NCBI GenBank assembly: GCA_046756245.1
Contig: JBHHVZ010000012.1
Span: 1 to 43,822 of the forward strand
From: G021776435 sp046756245
GTDB taxonomy: Bacteria; Pseudomonadota; Alphaproteobacteria; Caulobacterales; Parvularculaceae
Direction of reading: 5' to 3'
DNA length: 43,822 nucleotides
A model generated the notes under the pieces. It saw nothing but the letters and a program-made list of their open reading frames with translations. It ran no database searches and was not told the DNA's origin. The translations under genes and the position numbers were made by a program. Positions 1 through 7,677 of this stretch are shown here, in pieces (position 1 is the stretch's first letter; each line of letters opens with the position of its first letter).

Positions 1-80
1 GCGATGGTCAGCGCATAGCCGTCGCCGTCGCGCGAAACCGTCTTCACGGTTCCGACCTCTTCTACGAGGCCGGTGAACAT
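1..80 (-). CDS. ribE: Riboflavin synthase, alpha chain (5' end only)
   Basis: Only the first 26 codons are in the window; the gene runs off the left edge. The N-terminus reads MFTGLVEEVG followed by TVKTV, the characteristic opening of the first lumazine-binding repeat of trimeric riboflavin synthase, which dismutates two 6,7-dimethyl-8-ribityllumazine molecules to riboflavin. The ATG shares one base with the TGA stop of ribD (TGATG), so the two are probably translationally coupled. Both lie downstream of the FMN riboswitch. Identification rests on a short but very typical N-terminus. Confidence 0.9.
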   Translation of the reverse strand, partial: MFTGLVEEVGTVKTVSRDGDGYALTI

Positions 81-1186
81 CAGCGCGCCTCCTTCCGGTT
101 GCCGGCGCGGCCCCGGATGAGAAAGTCGGCCCCGAGCGTTTCGGTTTCGACGTTTTCAAGACGCAGCGCGTCGGCGAGCGCCAATGGGCCTGCGCCCGCG
201 ACCGCCGGCCTGCCGCCGCCGATGACAATAGGCGCAATGAACGCCCAGACTTCATCGACAAGGCCGGCGTCAAAAAAAGCGCCCAGTACGCCCGCGCCGC
301 CTTCGACCATGACGGCGCGCACGCTGCGCGCATAAAGCGCCGGCAGAAGCGCCGCCGCATCCGGCCGGCCGGCCTCGTCCGTTTCCAGCGTGAGAAGATC
401 GGCGCCGACGGCCCGGCAGGCCTCGAGATTCGCCGCCGGCGCGTGCGTTGTTGTGGCTATAAGCGCGCCGCTTCCCGATCGTTCCAGCGCCGCTGCGCCC
501 GGCGGCGTTTGCGCGGTCGAGTCGAGAATGACCCGCAGCGGCCGGGCGACGGTTTCTTCTCCGCTTCGCGCGGTAAGCGACGGATCGTCGGCGATTACCG
601 TGCCGACGCCGACGAGGATCGCGTCGACCTGACGGCGAAGATCGTGCGCGCGGGCGCGGGCTTCAGGTCCGGTAATCCATTTCGACTCGCCCGTGCGGGT
701 AGCGATCCTGCCGTCGAGGCTTGCGGCGAATTTGGCGATGACATAGGGGCGCGCCGCTTCGACCGCGTGCAGCCAGAAGCGGTTCTGTTCCCGCGCTTCC
801 GTCTCGCAGACGCCGTTGCGGACTTTGATCCCGGCTTCGGCGAGGCGTTCGGCCCCGCCGGCGGCTTCCCGGTTCGGATCGGCGACGGCGTAGACGATTT
901 CTGCGACGCCGGCCGCAATCAAGGCGTCGGCGCAAGGGCCGGTGAGGCCGTGATGGGCGCAGGGCTCGAGCGTGACGTAAACGCAGGCGCCGCGCGCGGC
1001 CTCGCCGGCTTCGGCGAGCGCTTCGATCTCGGCGTGCGGCGCGCCGGCTTTTTTGTGCCAGCCTTCGCCGATGACGTCGCCGTCCTTGACGACGACGCAG
1101 CCCACCATCGGGTTGGGGCTCGTCATGCCCGCCGCCCGTCCGGCCAGCTCTAGAGCACGCATCATGTGGCGGCGATCGTCGCCCAT
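80..1186 (-). CDS. ribD: Bifunctional riboflavin deaminase/reductase RibD
   Basis: About 368 residues, the usual length. The N-terminal cytidine-deaminase-like domain carries the zinc ligands in H51-A-E53 and in PC76AHHGLTGPC85, and converts the pyrimidine amine. The C-terminal reductase domain (from about residue 150) has the DAILVGVGTV and VEGGAG segments of the NADPH-dependent RibD_C fold. It performs the two steps after GTP cyclohydrolase II in the cytosol. The start at 1186 (MGDDRRH) is chosen because AAGGGG lies 7 nt upstream; the frame stays open to 1246 but without a ribosome binding site there. Expression is expected to fall when FMN binds the upstream riboswitch. It overlaps ribE by one base. 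Confidence 0.96.
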   Translation of the reverse strand: MGDDRRHMMRALELAGRAAGMTSPNPMVGCVVVKDGDVIGEGWHKKAGAPHAEIEALAEAGEAARGACVYVTLEPCAHHGLTGPCADALIAAGVAEIVYAVADPNREAAGGAERLAEAGIKVRNGVCETEAREQNRFWLHAVEAARPYVIAKFAASLDGRIATRTGESKWITGPEARARAHDLRRQVDAILVGVGTVIADDPSLTARSGEETVARPLRVILDSTAQTPPGAAALERSGSGALIATTTHAPAANLEACRAVGADLLTLETDEAGRPDAAALLPALYARSVRAVMVEGGAGVLGAFFDAGLVDEVWAFIAPIVIGGGRPAVAGAGPLALADALRLENVETETLGADFLIRGRAGNRKEAR

Positions 1187-1193
1187 CAAAAAA

Positions 1194-1217
1194 CCCCTTG
1201 GCTGACAGGCCTCGGGG
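1194..1217 (-). promoter_or_regulatory. Hairpin sequestering the ribD ribosome binding site
   Basis: On the minus strand CCCC (1217-1214) can pair with the GGGG (1197-1194) of the ribD Shine-Dalgarno sequence, and GGC (1211-1209) with GCC (1202-1200), separated by a GA/AA internal loop and a 6-nt loop. No U-tract follows any hairpin between the riboswitch and the start codon, so translational control through this stem is more likely than intrinsic termination. The pairing is seen in the sequence; its role is inferred. Confidence 0.5.
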
Positions 1218-1296
1218 CGTAAGACAGGGCGCTTTATGCAACACATGCGCCGCCCGCGCAGACGCGTGAGGCGCTATGTGCAAGGCACGCCTTGCC

Positions 1297-1498
1297 GGAC
1301 CTTCTCTCATCCGGACTGTAACCGTCGGCTCCGGGCTCTCACCGGAATCCTGCTTTGCTCCGTCTTCCTTGGCTCTCGCCGAAGCGAGGGCGTGAAGGGG
1401 AACTCCGCTCGCGGGCTCGTCGGCTGGCGCTTTTACGCTGAGACGTGTGCGCCGCCGCATGACCGCCGGTGGGGACTTTCACCCCGCCCCGAAGATCC
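1297..1498 (-). promoter_or_regulatory. FMN riboswitch (RFN element)
   Basis: Read on the minus strand the conserved RFN blocks occur in order: GGATCTTCGGGGC at the 5' side, then GGGTGAAAGTCCCCACCGG, GAGCCCGCGAGCG, GATTCCGGTGAGAGCC, GGAGCCGACGGT, and TCCGGATGAGAGAAGG closing the P1 stem. These match the established FMN-sensing aptamer found upstream of rib genes. The element lies 111 nt before the ribD start. A perfect 7-bp inverted repeat (1280-1295) follows it immediately and may belong to the expression platform. Confidence 0.95.
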
Positions 1499-1502
1499 TA
1501 TC

Positions 1503-1520
1503 TCGCGGAATTTTCCGCGA
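1503..1520 (-). repeat. Inverted repeat at the ribD transcription start
   Basis: Arms TCGCGGAA (1503-1510) and TTCCGCGA (1513-1520) are separated by two T residues: an 8-bp perfect inverted repeat between the ribD promoter -10 box and the aptamer. It could be an operator or a 5'-end hairpin of the leader; the sequence does not decide. Confidence 0.5.
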
Positions 1521-1524
1521 TCTC

Positions 1525-1553
1525 TATATAGCGTGCGCGCCCGTTCCCCGCAA
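1525..1553 (-). promoter_or_regulatory. Sigma70-like promoter for ribD
   Basis: On the minus strand TTGCGG (1553-1548) and TATATA (1530-1525) are separated by exactly 17 bp. A start about 7 nt downstream (near 1518) gives a transcript that begins just before the FMN aptamer. The predicted start falls inside the inverted repeat at 1503-1520. Confidence 0.6.
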
Positions 1554-1586
1554 TGATGACAGACAGTGCTCAACATGAGGTGATCG

Positions 1587-2642
1587 ATGCTTGACGACCG
1601 ACGCCAACCCGCCGAATGGGCCTGCCATGAGGCCGTATGGGTCGGCTGGCCGAGCGCGGGCGACCTGTGGGGCGACGGTCTCGGGCCGGCGCGCGGCGAG
1701 GTCGAAGCGCTCATCCGAGCCATTGTCGCGCCCGGCGAAGCCGGCCTCGAAGGCGAGCGCGTCGAACTCCTTGTGCGCGGCGAAGAGGCCCGCAGCGCGG
1801 CGGAGGCGATGCGGTCTCGTCTGCCGACGCCGGCGGCGGTGCGCCTGCACGAAGCGCCGATCGGCGACATCTGGCTGCGCGACACCGGACCGGTCTTTAC
1901 GACGGACGGCGCGGGCGCGCTGGCGGCGAGCGCTTTTCGTTTTAACGGCTGGGGCGGGAAGTATCGGCTTCCCGACGATGACCGCATCGCCGGCGTCGTC
2001 GCCGAACTGGCCGGCGCCCGGCTTTCGCGCTTCGACGGGCTTGTGGCGGAAGGCGGCGCGTTCGAAACCGATGGCGAGGGGACCGTGATAACCACGCGCC
2101 AGTGCCTGCTCAATCGCAACCGAAATCCCGGCCTGTCGGAAAAGGACGTCGAAGCTGTGCTGCGCGAGGCGATTGGCGCCGACAAGGTGATCTGGCTCGA
2201 CAAAGGGCTCGCCGGCGATCACACCGACGGCCACATCGACAATCTGGCGCGTTTCATTGCACCGGGAAAAATCGTCTGCATGCATCCCAACGCCGACAAC
2301 GATCCGAACCAGAAGCTTCTCCGCGCGATTGCCAGGACGCTTGAGATTACGACCGACGCAGCCGGGCGAAGGCTTGAAGTGATCGAGATTCCGTCGCCGG
2401 GACGCGCTCTCATTGACGGCGCGCCGGCGCCGGCGAGCCATATGAATTTTTATATTTCGAATCATGCTCTGATCATGCCGTCTTACGCCATGCTGACGGA
2501 CGACGGCGATGCGCCCGCCGAAGCGCTCGGCGTTCTCGAGCGCGTCGCGCCGCGCGCGCATCTGTTTTCGCTTGAATCGTCGCGTCTTCTTGCAGGCGGC
2601 GGTTCGTTTCACTGCATCACGCAGCAGCAGCCGGCGGTTTAA
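1587..2642 (+). CDS. Agmatine deiminase family protein
   Basis: 351 residues, typical of the peptidyl-arginine-deiminase-like (PAD_porph) family that hydrolyses agmatine to N-carbamoylputrescine and ammonia. Visible landmarks are WLRDTGP (substrate carboxylate/guanidinium site), EGGAFETDG, DHTDGHIDN with the catalytic His, and GGGSFHC343ITQQ at the C-terminus with the nucleophilic Cys. The ATG has GAGGTGATCG just upstream. It is divergent from the riboswitch-controlled ribD and ends 4 nt from the convergent msrA stop. No putrescine gene (N-carbamoylputrescine amidase) is adjacent, so the pathway partner must lie elsewhere. A related arginine-type deiminase specificity cannot be excluded. Confidence 0.9.
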   Translation: MLDDRRQPAEWACHEAVWVGWPSAGDLWGDGLGPARGEVEALIRAIVAPGEAGLEGERVELLVRGEEARSAAEAMRSRLPTPAAVRLHEAPIGDIWLRDTGPVFTTDGAGALAASAFRFNGWGGKYRLPDDDRIAGVVAELAGARLSRFDGLVAEGGAFETDGEGTVITTRQCLLNRNRNPGLSEKDVEAVLREAIGADKVIWLDKGLAGDHTDGHIDNLARFIAPGKIVCMHPNADNDPNQKLLRAIARTLEITTDAAGRRLEVIEIPSPGRALIDGAPAPASHMNFYISNHALIMPSYAMLTDDGDAPAEALGVLERVAPRAHLFSLESSRLLAGGGSFHCITQQQPAV

Positions 2643-2646
2643 TGCG

Positions 2647-3234
2647 TCAGCGCTTTCCGCTCCAGATCTTTTTCACCCGAAGGTCGCGGCCGCAGCCTGT
2701 GCGGTAGAAGCGGTAGCGGAACGGATTCTTCTTGTAATAATCCTGGTGATAATCCTCTGCGACCCAGAAAGTCGTGCGTTCGCGAATGGGCGCGACGATT
2801 TTCTGGTCGAGAATGTCTTCCGCTTCCTTAACAGCTGCTTGCGCCGCTGCGCGCTCTTCATCATTGGCGACGAAGATTGCCGTCGTGTAGGAATGGCCGC
2901 GGTCGCAGAACTGTCCGCCGGCGTCGAGCGGGTCAATGTGGCGAAGGAGATAGTCGACGAGCCTGCGATAGGAGACAACGGCCGGGTCGTAGGTCACCTT
3001 GACGGCTTCGAGATGGCCGGCGTGGTTTTCATAGGTCGGATTTTCGAGCGCGCCGCCGGAATAGCCGGAAACCGCCGATGCGACGCCCTTGAGCTTTTCA
3101 AAATCGGCCTCGACGCACCAGAAACAGCCGCCGGCGAAGACAGCCGTCGCCTCGGCGCCGCCGGCAGGCGGCTCGGCCCGGGCGGTGAGGCCGGCAAAGG
3201 CGAAGACAAGGATGAACAGGACTTTTACATTCAT
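2647..3234 (-). CDS. msrA: Peptide methionine-S-sulfoxide reductase MsrA, exported
   Basis: 195 residues from the chosen ATG. Residues 1-20 (MNVKVLFILVFAFAGLTARA) form a signal peptide, so the enzyme is predicted to work in the periplasm. The catalytic motif GGC37FWC40 follows, then the conserved GYSGG, NPTYE, and DPLDAGGQFCDRGHSY segments. It reduces methionine-S-sulfoxide in oxidised proteins using thioredoxin-type reductant. An upstream in-frame ATG at 3267 (MRSSASQ) is an alternative that would lengthen the n-region; neither has a strong ribosome binding site. No MsrB is fused or adjacent. Confidence 0.93.
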   Translation of the reverse strand: MNVKVLFILVFAFAGLTARAEPPAGGAEATAVFAGGCFWCVEADFEKLKGVASAVSGYSGGALENPTYENHAGHLEAVKVTYDPAVVSYRRLVDYLLRHIDPLDAGGQFCDRGHSYTTAIFVANDEERAAAQAAVKEAEDILDQKIVAPIRERTTFWVAEDYHQDYYKKNPFRYRFYRTGCGRDLRVKKIWSGKR

Positions 3235-3301
3235 GACGGCGCGGGCCTGGCTGGCGGAAGACCTCATATTATGCGTCGGGCTTCTGGGCGCCAGCCTCTC
3301 A

Positions 3302-3377
3302 CTCCGCTCACCCCGGCGCAAGCCGGGGCCCAGAGCAGAGTCAGACCGGGTTCCGGCTTGCGCCGAAATGAGCGGAG
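3302..3377. repeat. Palindromic intergenic repeat (30-bp arms)
   Basis: Arms 3302-3331 and 3348-3377 are imperfect inverted copies: both read CTCCGCTCA then CGGCGCAAGCCGG when taken on the same strand, with CCCC in one matched by TTTC in the other. The loop is 16 nt. GC-rich CGGCGCAAGCCGG palindromes are a common class of dispersed extragenic repeat in alphaproteobacteria. It lies upstream of msrA. Confidence 0.7.
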
Positions 3378-3507
3378 TAAGCTGCGATCGCTGAAATCAT
3401 CGCAGACGGACTTTGCCGGTTGAGTTTCCATTCCCATCAAACATTTGCATCCGCCCGCAAAACCGGCTTTTCTCTCGCCGCCGCCGCCGCAGTTTGGCGG
3501 CCGCGTC

Positions 3508-3586
3508 CTAGTGGAGCGAATTTGACATTTGAGTCCCGCCTGCAGCAAGTCTCGTACTCAAATGTCAAATTCAAAAGCTCCACTAG
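3508..3586 (+). repeat. Long hairpin 1 in the leader of the S9 peptidase gene
   Basis: Arm 3508-3534 pairs with arm 3556-3586: a 10-bp outer stem (CTAGTGGAGC) and a 17-bp inner stem ending in GACATTTGAGT, interrupted only by a 4-nt AAAA bulge in the 3' arm. The loop is 21 nt. No U-run follows, so it is not an ordinary intrinsic terminator. Confidence 0.75.
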
Positions 3587-3602
3587 AATCAAAAAATTGG
3601 TA

Positions 3603-3673
3603 GTGGTCCTGATGCTTCCGACATTTGCTTCAGAGGATGCTGCTCGGGGAGGCAAATGTCGGAAGCGGACCAC
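3603..3673 (+). repeat. Long hairpin 2 in the leader of the S9 peptidase gene
   Basis: GTGGTCC (3603-3609) pairs with GGACCAC (3667-3673), and the 15-nt segment GCTTCCGACATTTGC (3614-3628) pairs with 3652-3666; a 4-nt bulge TGAT sits in the 5' arm and the loop is 23 nt. Same architecture as hairpin 1 and the same GACATTTG near the loop. The 3' arm ends one base before the AGGGAGG ribosome binding site of the next gene. Confidence 0.75.
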
Positions 3674-3686
3674 CAGGGAGGTGGAA

Positions 3687-5930
3687 ATGCCGTCAAAACA
3701 TATTTTCACTGCCGCTTTTTTCGCCCTTGCCGCAAGCCTGTCGGCTTGCGGCGGCGAAGACAGCGGCGGAGAGACCGGAGAAAATGAGAAATTTATGGAA
3801 CAGCGCGATCCCTTCGCTGAAGCGCGCGTCATCGCGCCGCCAGAAGTCGAGCAACGCCCTGTCGACATAACCCAGCACGGCGAAACGCGCGTCGACAATT
3901 ATGGCTGGATCCGGGTCGACAACTGGCAGGAAGTGCTGCGCGACCCGTCGAAGCTCGCACCCGACGTGCGCGCCATGCTGGAGGCGGAAAACGCCTATTA
4001 CGAAGCCGTCACAGCCGACCTTGAAGATCTGCGCGGCAAGCTCTTTGAAGAAATGCGCGGGCGCATCAAGGAAGACGATTCGAGCGTTCCCGCGCCGGAC
4101 GGCGCCTGGAAATACTGGACGCGGTTCCGCGAGGGCGGCGAATATCCGACTTTCGTGCGCGCCCCGCGCGCCGGCGGCGAGGAGCAGGTTCTCTATGACG
4201 GCGACGCCGAGCGCGGCGATTCGCAATTCTTCAATATCGGCTCCGTCCGGCACAGCCCGGATCACAAATTTATCGCCTATGCGGTCGACCGCCTGGGATC
4301 GGAATATTTCGCCATCCGCGCGCGCAATATCGAAACCGGCGAGGAGTTCGAGGAGACCATCGAAAGCGCCGACGGCTCCGGCGCGACCTGGGCGGCGGAT
4401 TCAAGCGCCTTCTTCTATGTCGAGCGCGATGACAATCAGCGTCCCAAACGTGTGAAGCTGCACCGGCTCGGCGACGACCCGGCGAATGACAAACTGATTT
4501 ACGAAGAAGCCGACGACGGCTTTTTTCTCGACGTGTCGAAAAGCCAGAGCGGAGAATATGTTTTCATCAGTTCAGGCAGCCACACGACGAGCGAAGTGCG
4601 GTTTTTGCGCGCCGACGCGACCGACGCCGCGCCGCAAGTGATCGCTGCGCGCGAGGACGGCGTCGAGTATTCCGTCGAACATCACGGGGACGATTTCTAC
4701 ATCCAGACGAACGTCGACGGCGCGGTGGATTTCAAGATCGTAAAGGCGCCGATCTCTTCGCCGGGCCGCGAGAACTGGACCGACTGGGTCGCGCATGAGG
4801 CGGGGGTCTATATCACCGCATTCGTTCCCTATAAGGATTATCTCGTGCGGCTGGAGCGCCGCGACGCGCTGCCGCGTATCGTCGTTTCGACCTATGACGG
4901 GGACGAACACGAAGTGGCGTTCGATGAGGCCGCCTACAGTCTCGGTCTGCGGGCGGGCTTTGAATACGACACCGCTGTGACGCGCTTCATCTATGAGTCT
5001 CCGTCGACGCCCGAGCAGACCTATGACTACGACATGGCGACGCGGGCGCGCACGCTCCTCAAGACGCAGGAAGTGCCGAGCGGCCATGACGCCTCGCTTT
5101 ATGTGGTCGAGCGCGTCAACGCCGCAGCCAGGGACGGGGCCGAAATCCCGGTGACGATCCTGCGGCTGAAAACGACGCCGGTCGACGGCTCTGCGCCGCT
5201 TCTGCTCTATGGCTACGGGTCTTACGGCGCGACGATCCCGGCAAGCTTTTCGACCAATGTTCTGCCGATCGTCGACCGCGGTGTGATCTACGCCATCGCC
5301 CATATCCGCGGCGGCGCGGCGCGCGGGCGGCGATGGTATCTCGACGGCAAGCGCGACAAGAAGATGAATACCTTCACCGACTTCATCGCCGCCGCCGAAA
5401 TGCTCATCGAAAAAAAATACACGTCGAAAAAGCAGATCGTCATTTTCGGCGGCAGCGCCGGCGGGCTTCTGGTCGGCGCCGCGGTTAATCTGCGCCCCGA
5501 ACTTTTCGCCGGCGTTATCGCCGCCGTGCCGTTCGTCGACGTCGTAAACACGATCTCGGACGCCGAGTTGCCGCTGACGCCGCCGGAATGGGACGAATGG
5601 GGCAATCCGATCGAGAGCGCCGAGGAATATGCTTGGATCAAAGCCTATTCACCTTATGACAATATCGAGCCGGTCGCATATCCGCCGATTATGGCGACAG
5701 GCGGGCTCACTGATTACCGCGTCACCTATTGGGAGATGGCGAAATGGACGGCGCGCCTGCGCGAAGAGGCGAAAGGCGGGCCGTTCGTCCTGCGCATGAA
5801 TATGGGCGCAGGTCACGCCGGCGCGGCGGCGCGCTTCGAGCGCCTCGACGAGCGCGCGCATCTCTACGCCTTTGGACTGAAGGCGCTCGGCATGGAGAAC
5901 GCCGAGCCGGTGAAGCACGAACCTGAGTAG
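3687..5930 (+). CDS. S9 family peptidase (oligopeptidase B-like lipoprotein)
   Basis: 747 residues. The N-terminus MPSKHIFTAAFFALAASLSAC ends in a lipobox (LSAC), so it is predicted to be a lipoprotein in the periplasm rather than cytosolic as E. coli oligopeptidase B is. An N-terminal seven-bladed propeller region (about 60-460) precedes the alpha/beta-hydrolase domain. The catalytic triad is readable: S590 in GGSAGG, D676 in GGLTDYRV, H710 in GAGHAG. The family cleaves short peptides, often after basic residues. The start at 3687 follows AGGGAGGTGG; the frame is open upstream, but that part crosses the two hairpins and is not coding-like. It is convergent with the aldehyde dehydrogenase. 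Confidence 0.93.
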   Translation: MPSKHIFTAAFFALAASLSACGGEDSGGETGENEKFMEQRDPFAEARVIAPPEVEQRPVDITQHGETRVDNYGWIRVDNWQEVLRDPSKLAPDVRAMLEAENAYYEAVTADLEDLRGKLFEEMRGRIKEDDSSVPAPDGAWKYWTRFREGGEYPTFVRAPRAGGEEQVLYDGDAERGDSQFFNIGSVRHSPDHKFIAYAVDRLGSEYFAIRARNIETGEEFEETIESADGSGATWAADSSAFFYVERDDNQRPKRVKLHRLGDDPANDKLIYEEADDGFFLDVSKSQSGEYVFISSGSHTTSEVRFLRADATDAAPQVIAAREDGVEYSVEHHGDDFYIQTNVDGAVDFKIVKAPISSPGRENWTDWVAHEAGVYITAFVPYKDYLVRLERRDALPRIVVSTYDGDEHEVAFDEAAYSLGLRAGFEYDTAVTRFIYESPSTPEQTYDYDMATRARTLLKTQEVPSGHDASLYVVERVNAAARDGAEIPVTILRLKTTPVDGSAPLLLYGYGSYGATIPASFSTNVLPIVDRGVIYAIAHIRGGAARGRRWYLDGKRDKKMNTFTDFIAAAEMLIEKKYTSKKQIVIFGGSAGGLLVGAAVNLRPELFAGVIAAVPFVDVVNTISDAELPLTPPEWDEWGNPIESAEEYAWIKAYSPYDNIEPVAYPPIMATGGLTDYRVTYWEMAKWTARLREEAKGGPFVLRMNMGAGHAGAAARFERLDERAHLYAFGLKALGMENAEPVKHEPE

Positions 5931-5951
5931 GGGCGTTTTTGCGGTCGCGCG

Positions 5952-7421
5952 TCAGGGCGTGTGAACCGTCACGGTTTTGGTCTCGGTGTAGGCGTTGATC
6001 GCTTCGGCGCTCAGTTCGCGTCCGACGCCTGACATCTTGAAGCCGCCGAACGGCGCGGCGGGGTCGACGATGTTGTAACAGTTGATCCAGACCGTGCCCG
6101 CCTTGAGGCCGGCGCTCACCCGGTTCGCCTTGTCGATGTCTTTGGTCCACACGGCGCCGGCCAGGCCGAACATGGAATCATTGGCGCGCGCGATGACTTC
6201 ATCGACGTCCTTGAATTTCATCGTGCTGACGACGGGGCCGAAAATCTCGTCCGTTGCGATCGCCATGTCGTCGCTGACGCCTGCAAAAACTGTCGGGGCG
6301 ATGAAAAAGCCTCTGTCGCCGACACGCGCCCCGCCTGCGGCGCAGACCGCGCCCTGGCTGCGGCCGAGATCGATATAGCGCATTATCTTGTCGAACTGAG
6401 CCTTGTCGATCTGCGGACCGTGCTCGGTGTCGGCCTTCAGCGGATCGCCGATGCGCCGCGCGCGCGCCTTTTCGGCGAGCTTTTCAACAAAGGCGTCGTA
6501 GATGCGTTCGTGGACGAATGCGCGGCTGCCGGCGCAGCAGTTCTGACCCTGATTGAGAAAAATGGCGCCGAACGCGCCGTCGACGGCCTCATCCAGATCG
6601 GCGTCGTCGAAGATGATATTGGGACTTTTGCCGCCAAGTTCGAAGGTGAGCCGTTTCATCGTATGGGCGGTTTCGCGCTTGATGATTTGCGCTGTCTTAT
6701 ACTCGCCAGTGAAGGCGATCTTGTCGACGCCGTCATGCTTGACGAGCGCCTCGCCGGCGCCGCCGCCGCCGAATCCCGGCACGATGTTAAGTACGCCCGG
6801 CGGCAGGCCTGCTTCCAGCGCGAGTTCGCCGGCGCGCAGCGCAGTGAGCGGCGTTTGTTCGGCCGGCTTGAGGACCGCCGTGCAGCCGCTGGCGAGACAC
6901 GGGCCGAGTTTCCAGGCGGCCATTGCCAGCGGGAAATTCCAGGGGATGATCAAGCCGCACACGCCGACCGGTTCGCGGCGCGTATGCGTGAAGAACGGTC
7001 CCGAGACGGGAATGGTTCTGCCCTCAATCTTGTCGGCCCAGCCGGCGAAGTATCGGATCGTCGCCGCTGCGCTGGGAATGTCGTAACCAAGCGCCTCGCC
7101 GACGGGTTTGCCGTTGTCGAGCACTTCGAGACGGGCGAGATCTTCGACATTATCGTCGATCAGGTCAGCCCATTTCATCATCAGACGACCGCGTTCGCGG
7201 GCGTCCATTTCCGCCCATGGGCCGGTTTCAAGCGCCTTGCGCGCGGCTTCGACCGCGCGGTTCACGTCTTCGGAGCCGCCTTCCGCAACGTCTGCGATGA
7301 CTTCCTCTGTCGACGGATCAACGCTTTGAAAGGTTTTGCCGGAAGCGCTGTCGCAAAATTCTCCGCCGATCAGCATTCGAGTCTGGCCGACTCTTACAAC
7401 GCCTTTGTGCGATTCGGGCAA
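5952..7421 (-). CDS. NAD(P)+-dependent aldehyde dehydrogenase
   Basis: About 489 residues, normal for the ALDH superfamily. Key residues are visible: Asn in PWNFPL, Lys in VLKPAEQ, Glu in FELGGKSPN, and catalytic Cys295 in FLNQGQNCCAGSR (second Cys adjacent). The usual FTGSTEVG cofactor loop is FTGEYKTAQ here, a variant motif. It oxidises an aldehyde to the acid; substrate unknown. The given start is TTG at 7421, but AGGAG at 7447-7451 points instead to an in-frame ATT at 7439 (7-nt spacing), while the first ATG is at 7376. It is divergent from the M24 hydrolase, sharing a 250-bp AT-rich promoter region. Confidence 0.92.
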   Translation of the reverse strand: MPESHKGVVRVGQTRMLIGGEFCDSASGKTFQSVDPSTEEVIADVAEGGSEDVNRAVEAARKALETGPWAEMDARERGRLMMKWADLIDDNVEDLARLEVLDNGKPVGEALGYDIPSAAATIRYFAGWADKIEGRTIPVSGPFFTHTRREPVGVCGLIIPWNFPLAMAAWKLGPCLASGCTAVLKPAEQTPLTALRAGELALEAGLPPGVLNIVPGFGGGGAGEALVKHDGVDKIAFTGEYKTAQIIKRETAHTMKRLTFELGGKSPNIIFDDADLDEAVDGAFGAIFLNQGQNCCAGSRAFVHERIYDAFVEKLAEKARARRIGDPLKADTEHGPQIDKAQFDKIMRYIDLGRSQGAVCAAGGARVGDRGFFIAPTVFAGVSDDMAIATDEIFGPVVSTMKFKDVDEVIARANDSMFGLAGAVWTKDIDKANRVSAGLKAGTVWINCYNIVDPAAPFGGFKMSGVGRELSAEAINAYTETKTVTVHTP

Positions 7422-7677
7422 AGCGATTTGATCTTGAATAGGTCCTCTCCTGATTGTTAATAAACAGAAAGATGGCGCGAGAACGCGCTATACGATCATT
7501 GTCGTTATTTGTAAAAGCCAAGGGATCGCAACAAATTCCGCCGCCTAAAGCACGGACCGCGCATCATCTGGCAACCTCACATATTCGTGCGCGAATGTCA
7601 ACATTCTGTATAGGAATGATTAATATCGCCGACAATGCGTTATTGCCAGCGGACGCAATTCATTACAGACTTGAGAC

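Noticed and set aside
1524..2612. Minus-strand open frame of 362 codons opposite the agmatine deiminase gene
   Set aside because: Shadow of the strongly supported plus-strand gene; would also run over the ribD promoter.
3420..3686. N-terminal extension of the S9 peptidase frame
   Set aside because: The upstream part crosses two long hairpins; the ATG at 3687 has an excellent ribosome binding site and gives a proper lipoprotein signal.
6420..7460. Plus-strand open frame of 346 codons opposite the aldehyde dehydrogenase
   Set aside because: Antisense of a complete ALDH with all catalytic residues; no homology seen.
7560..7640. ATTCG/CGAAT imperfect palindrome in the ALDH/M24 divergent region
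   Set aside because: Arms too short (5-7 bp with an insertion) to support an operator call.
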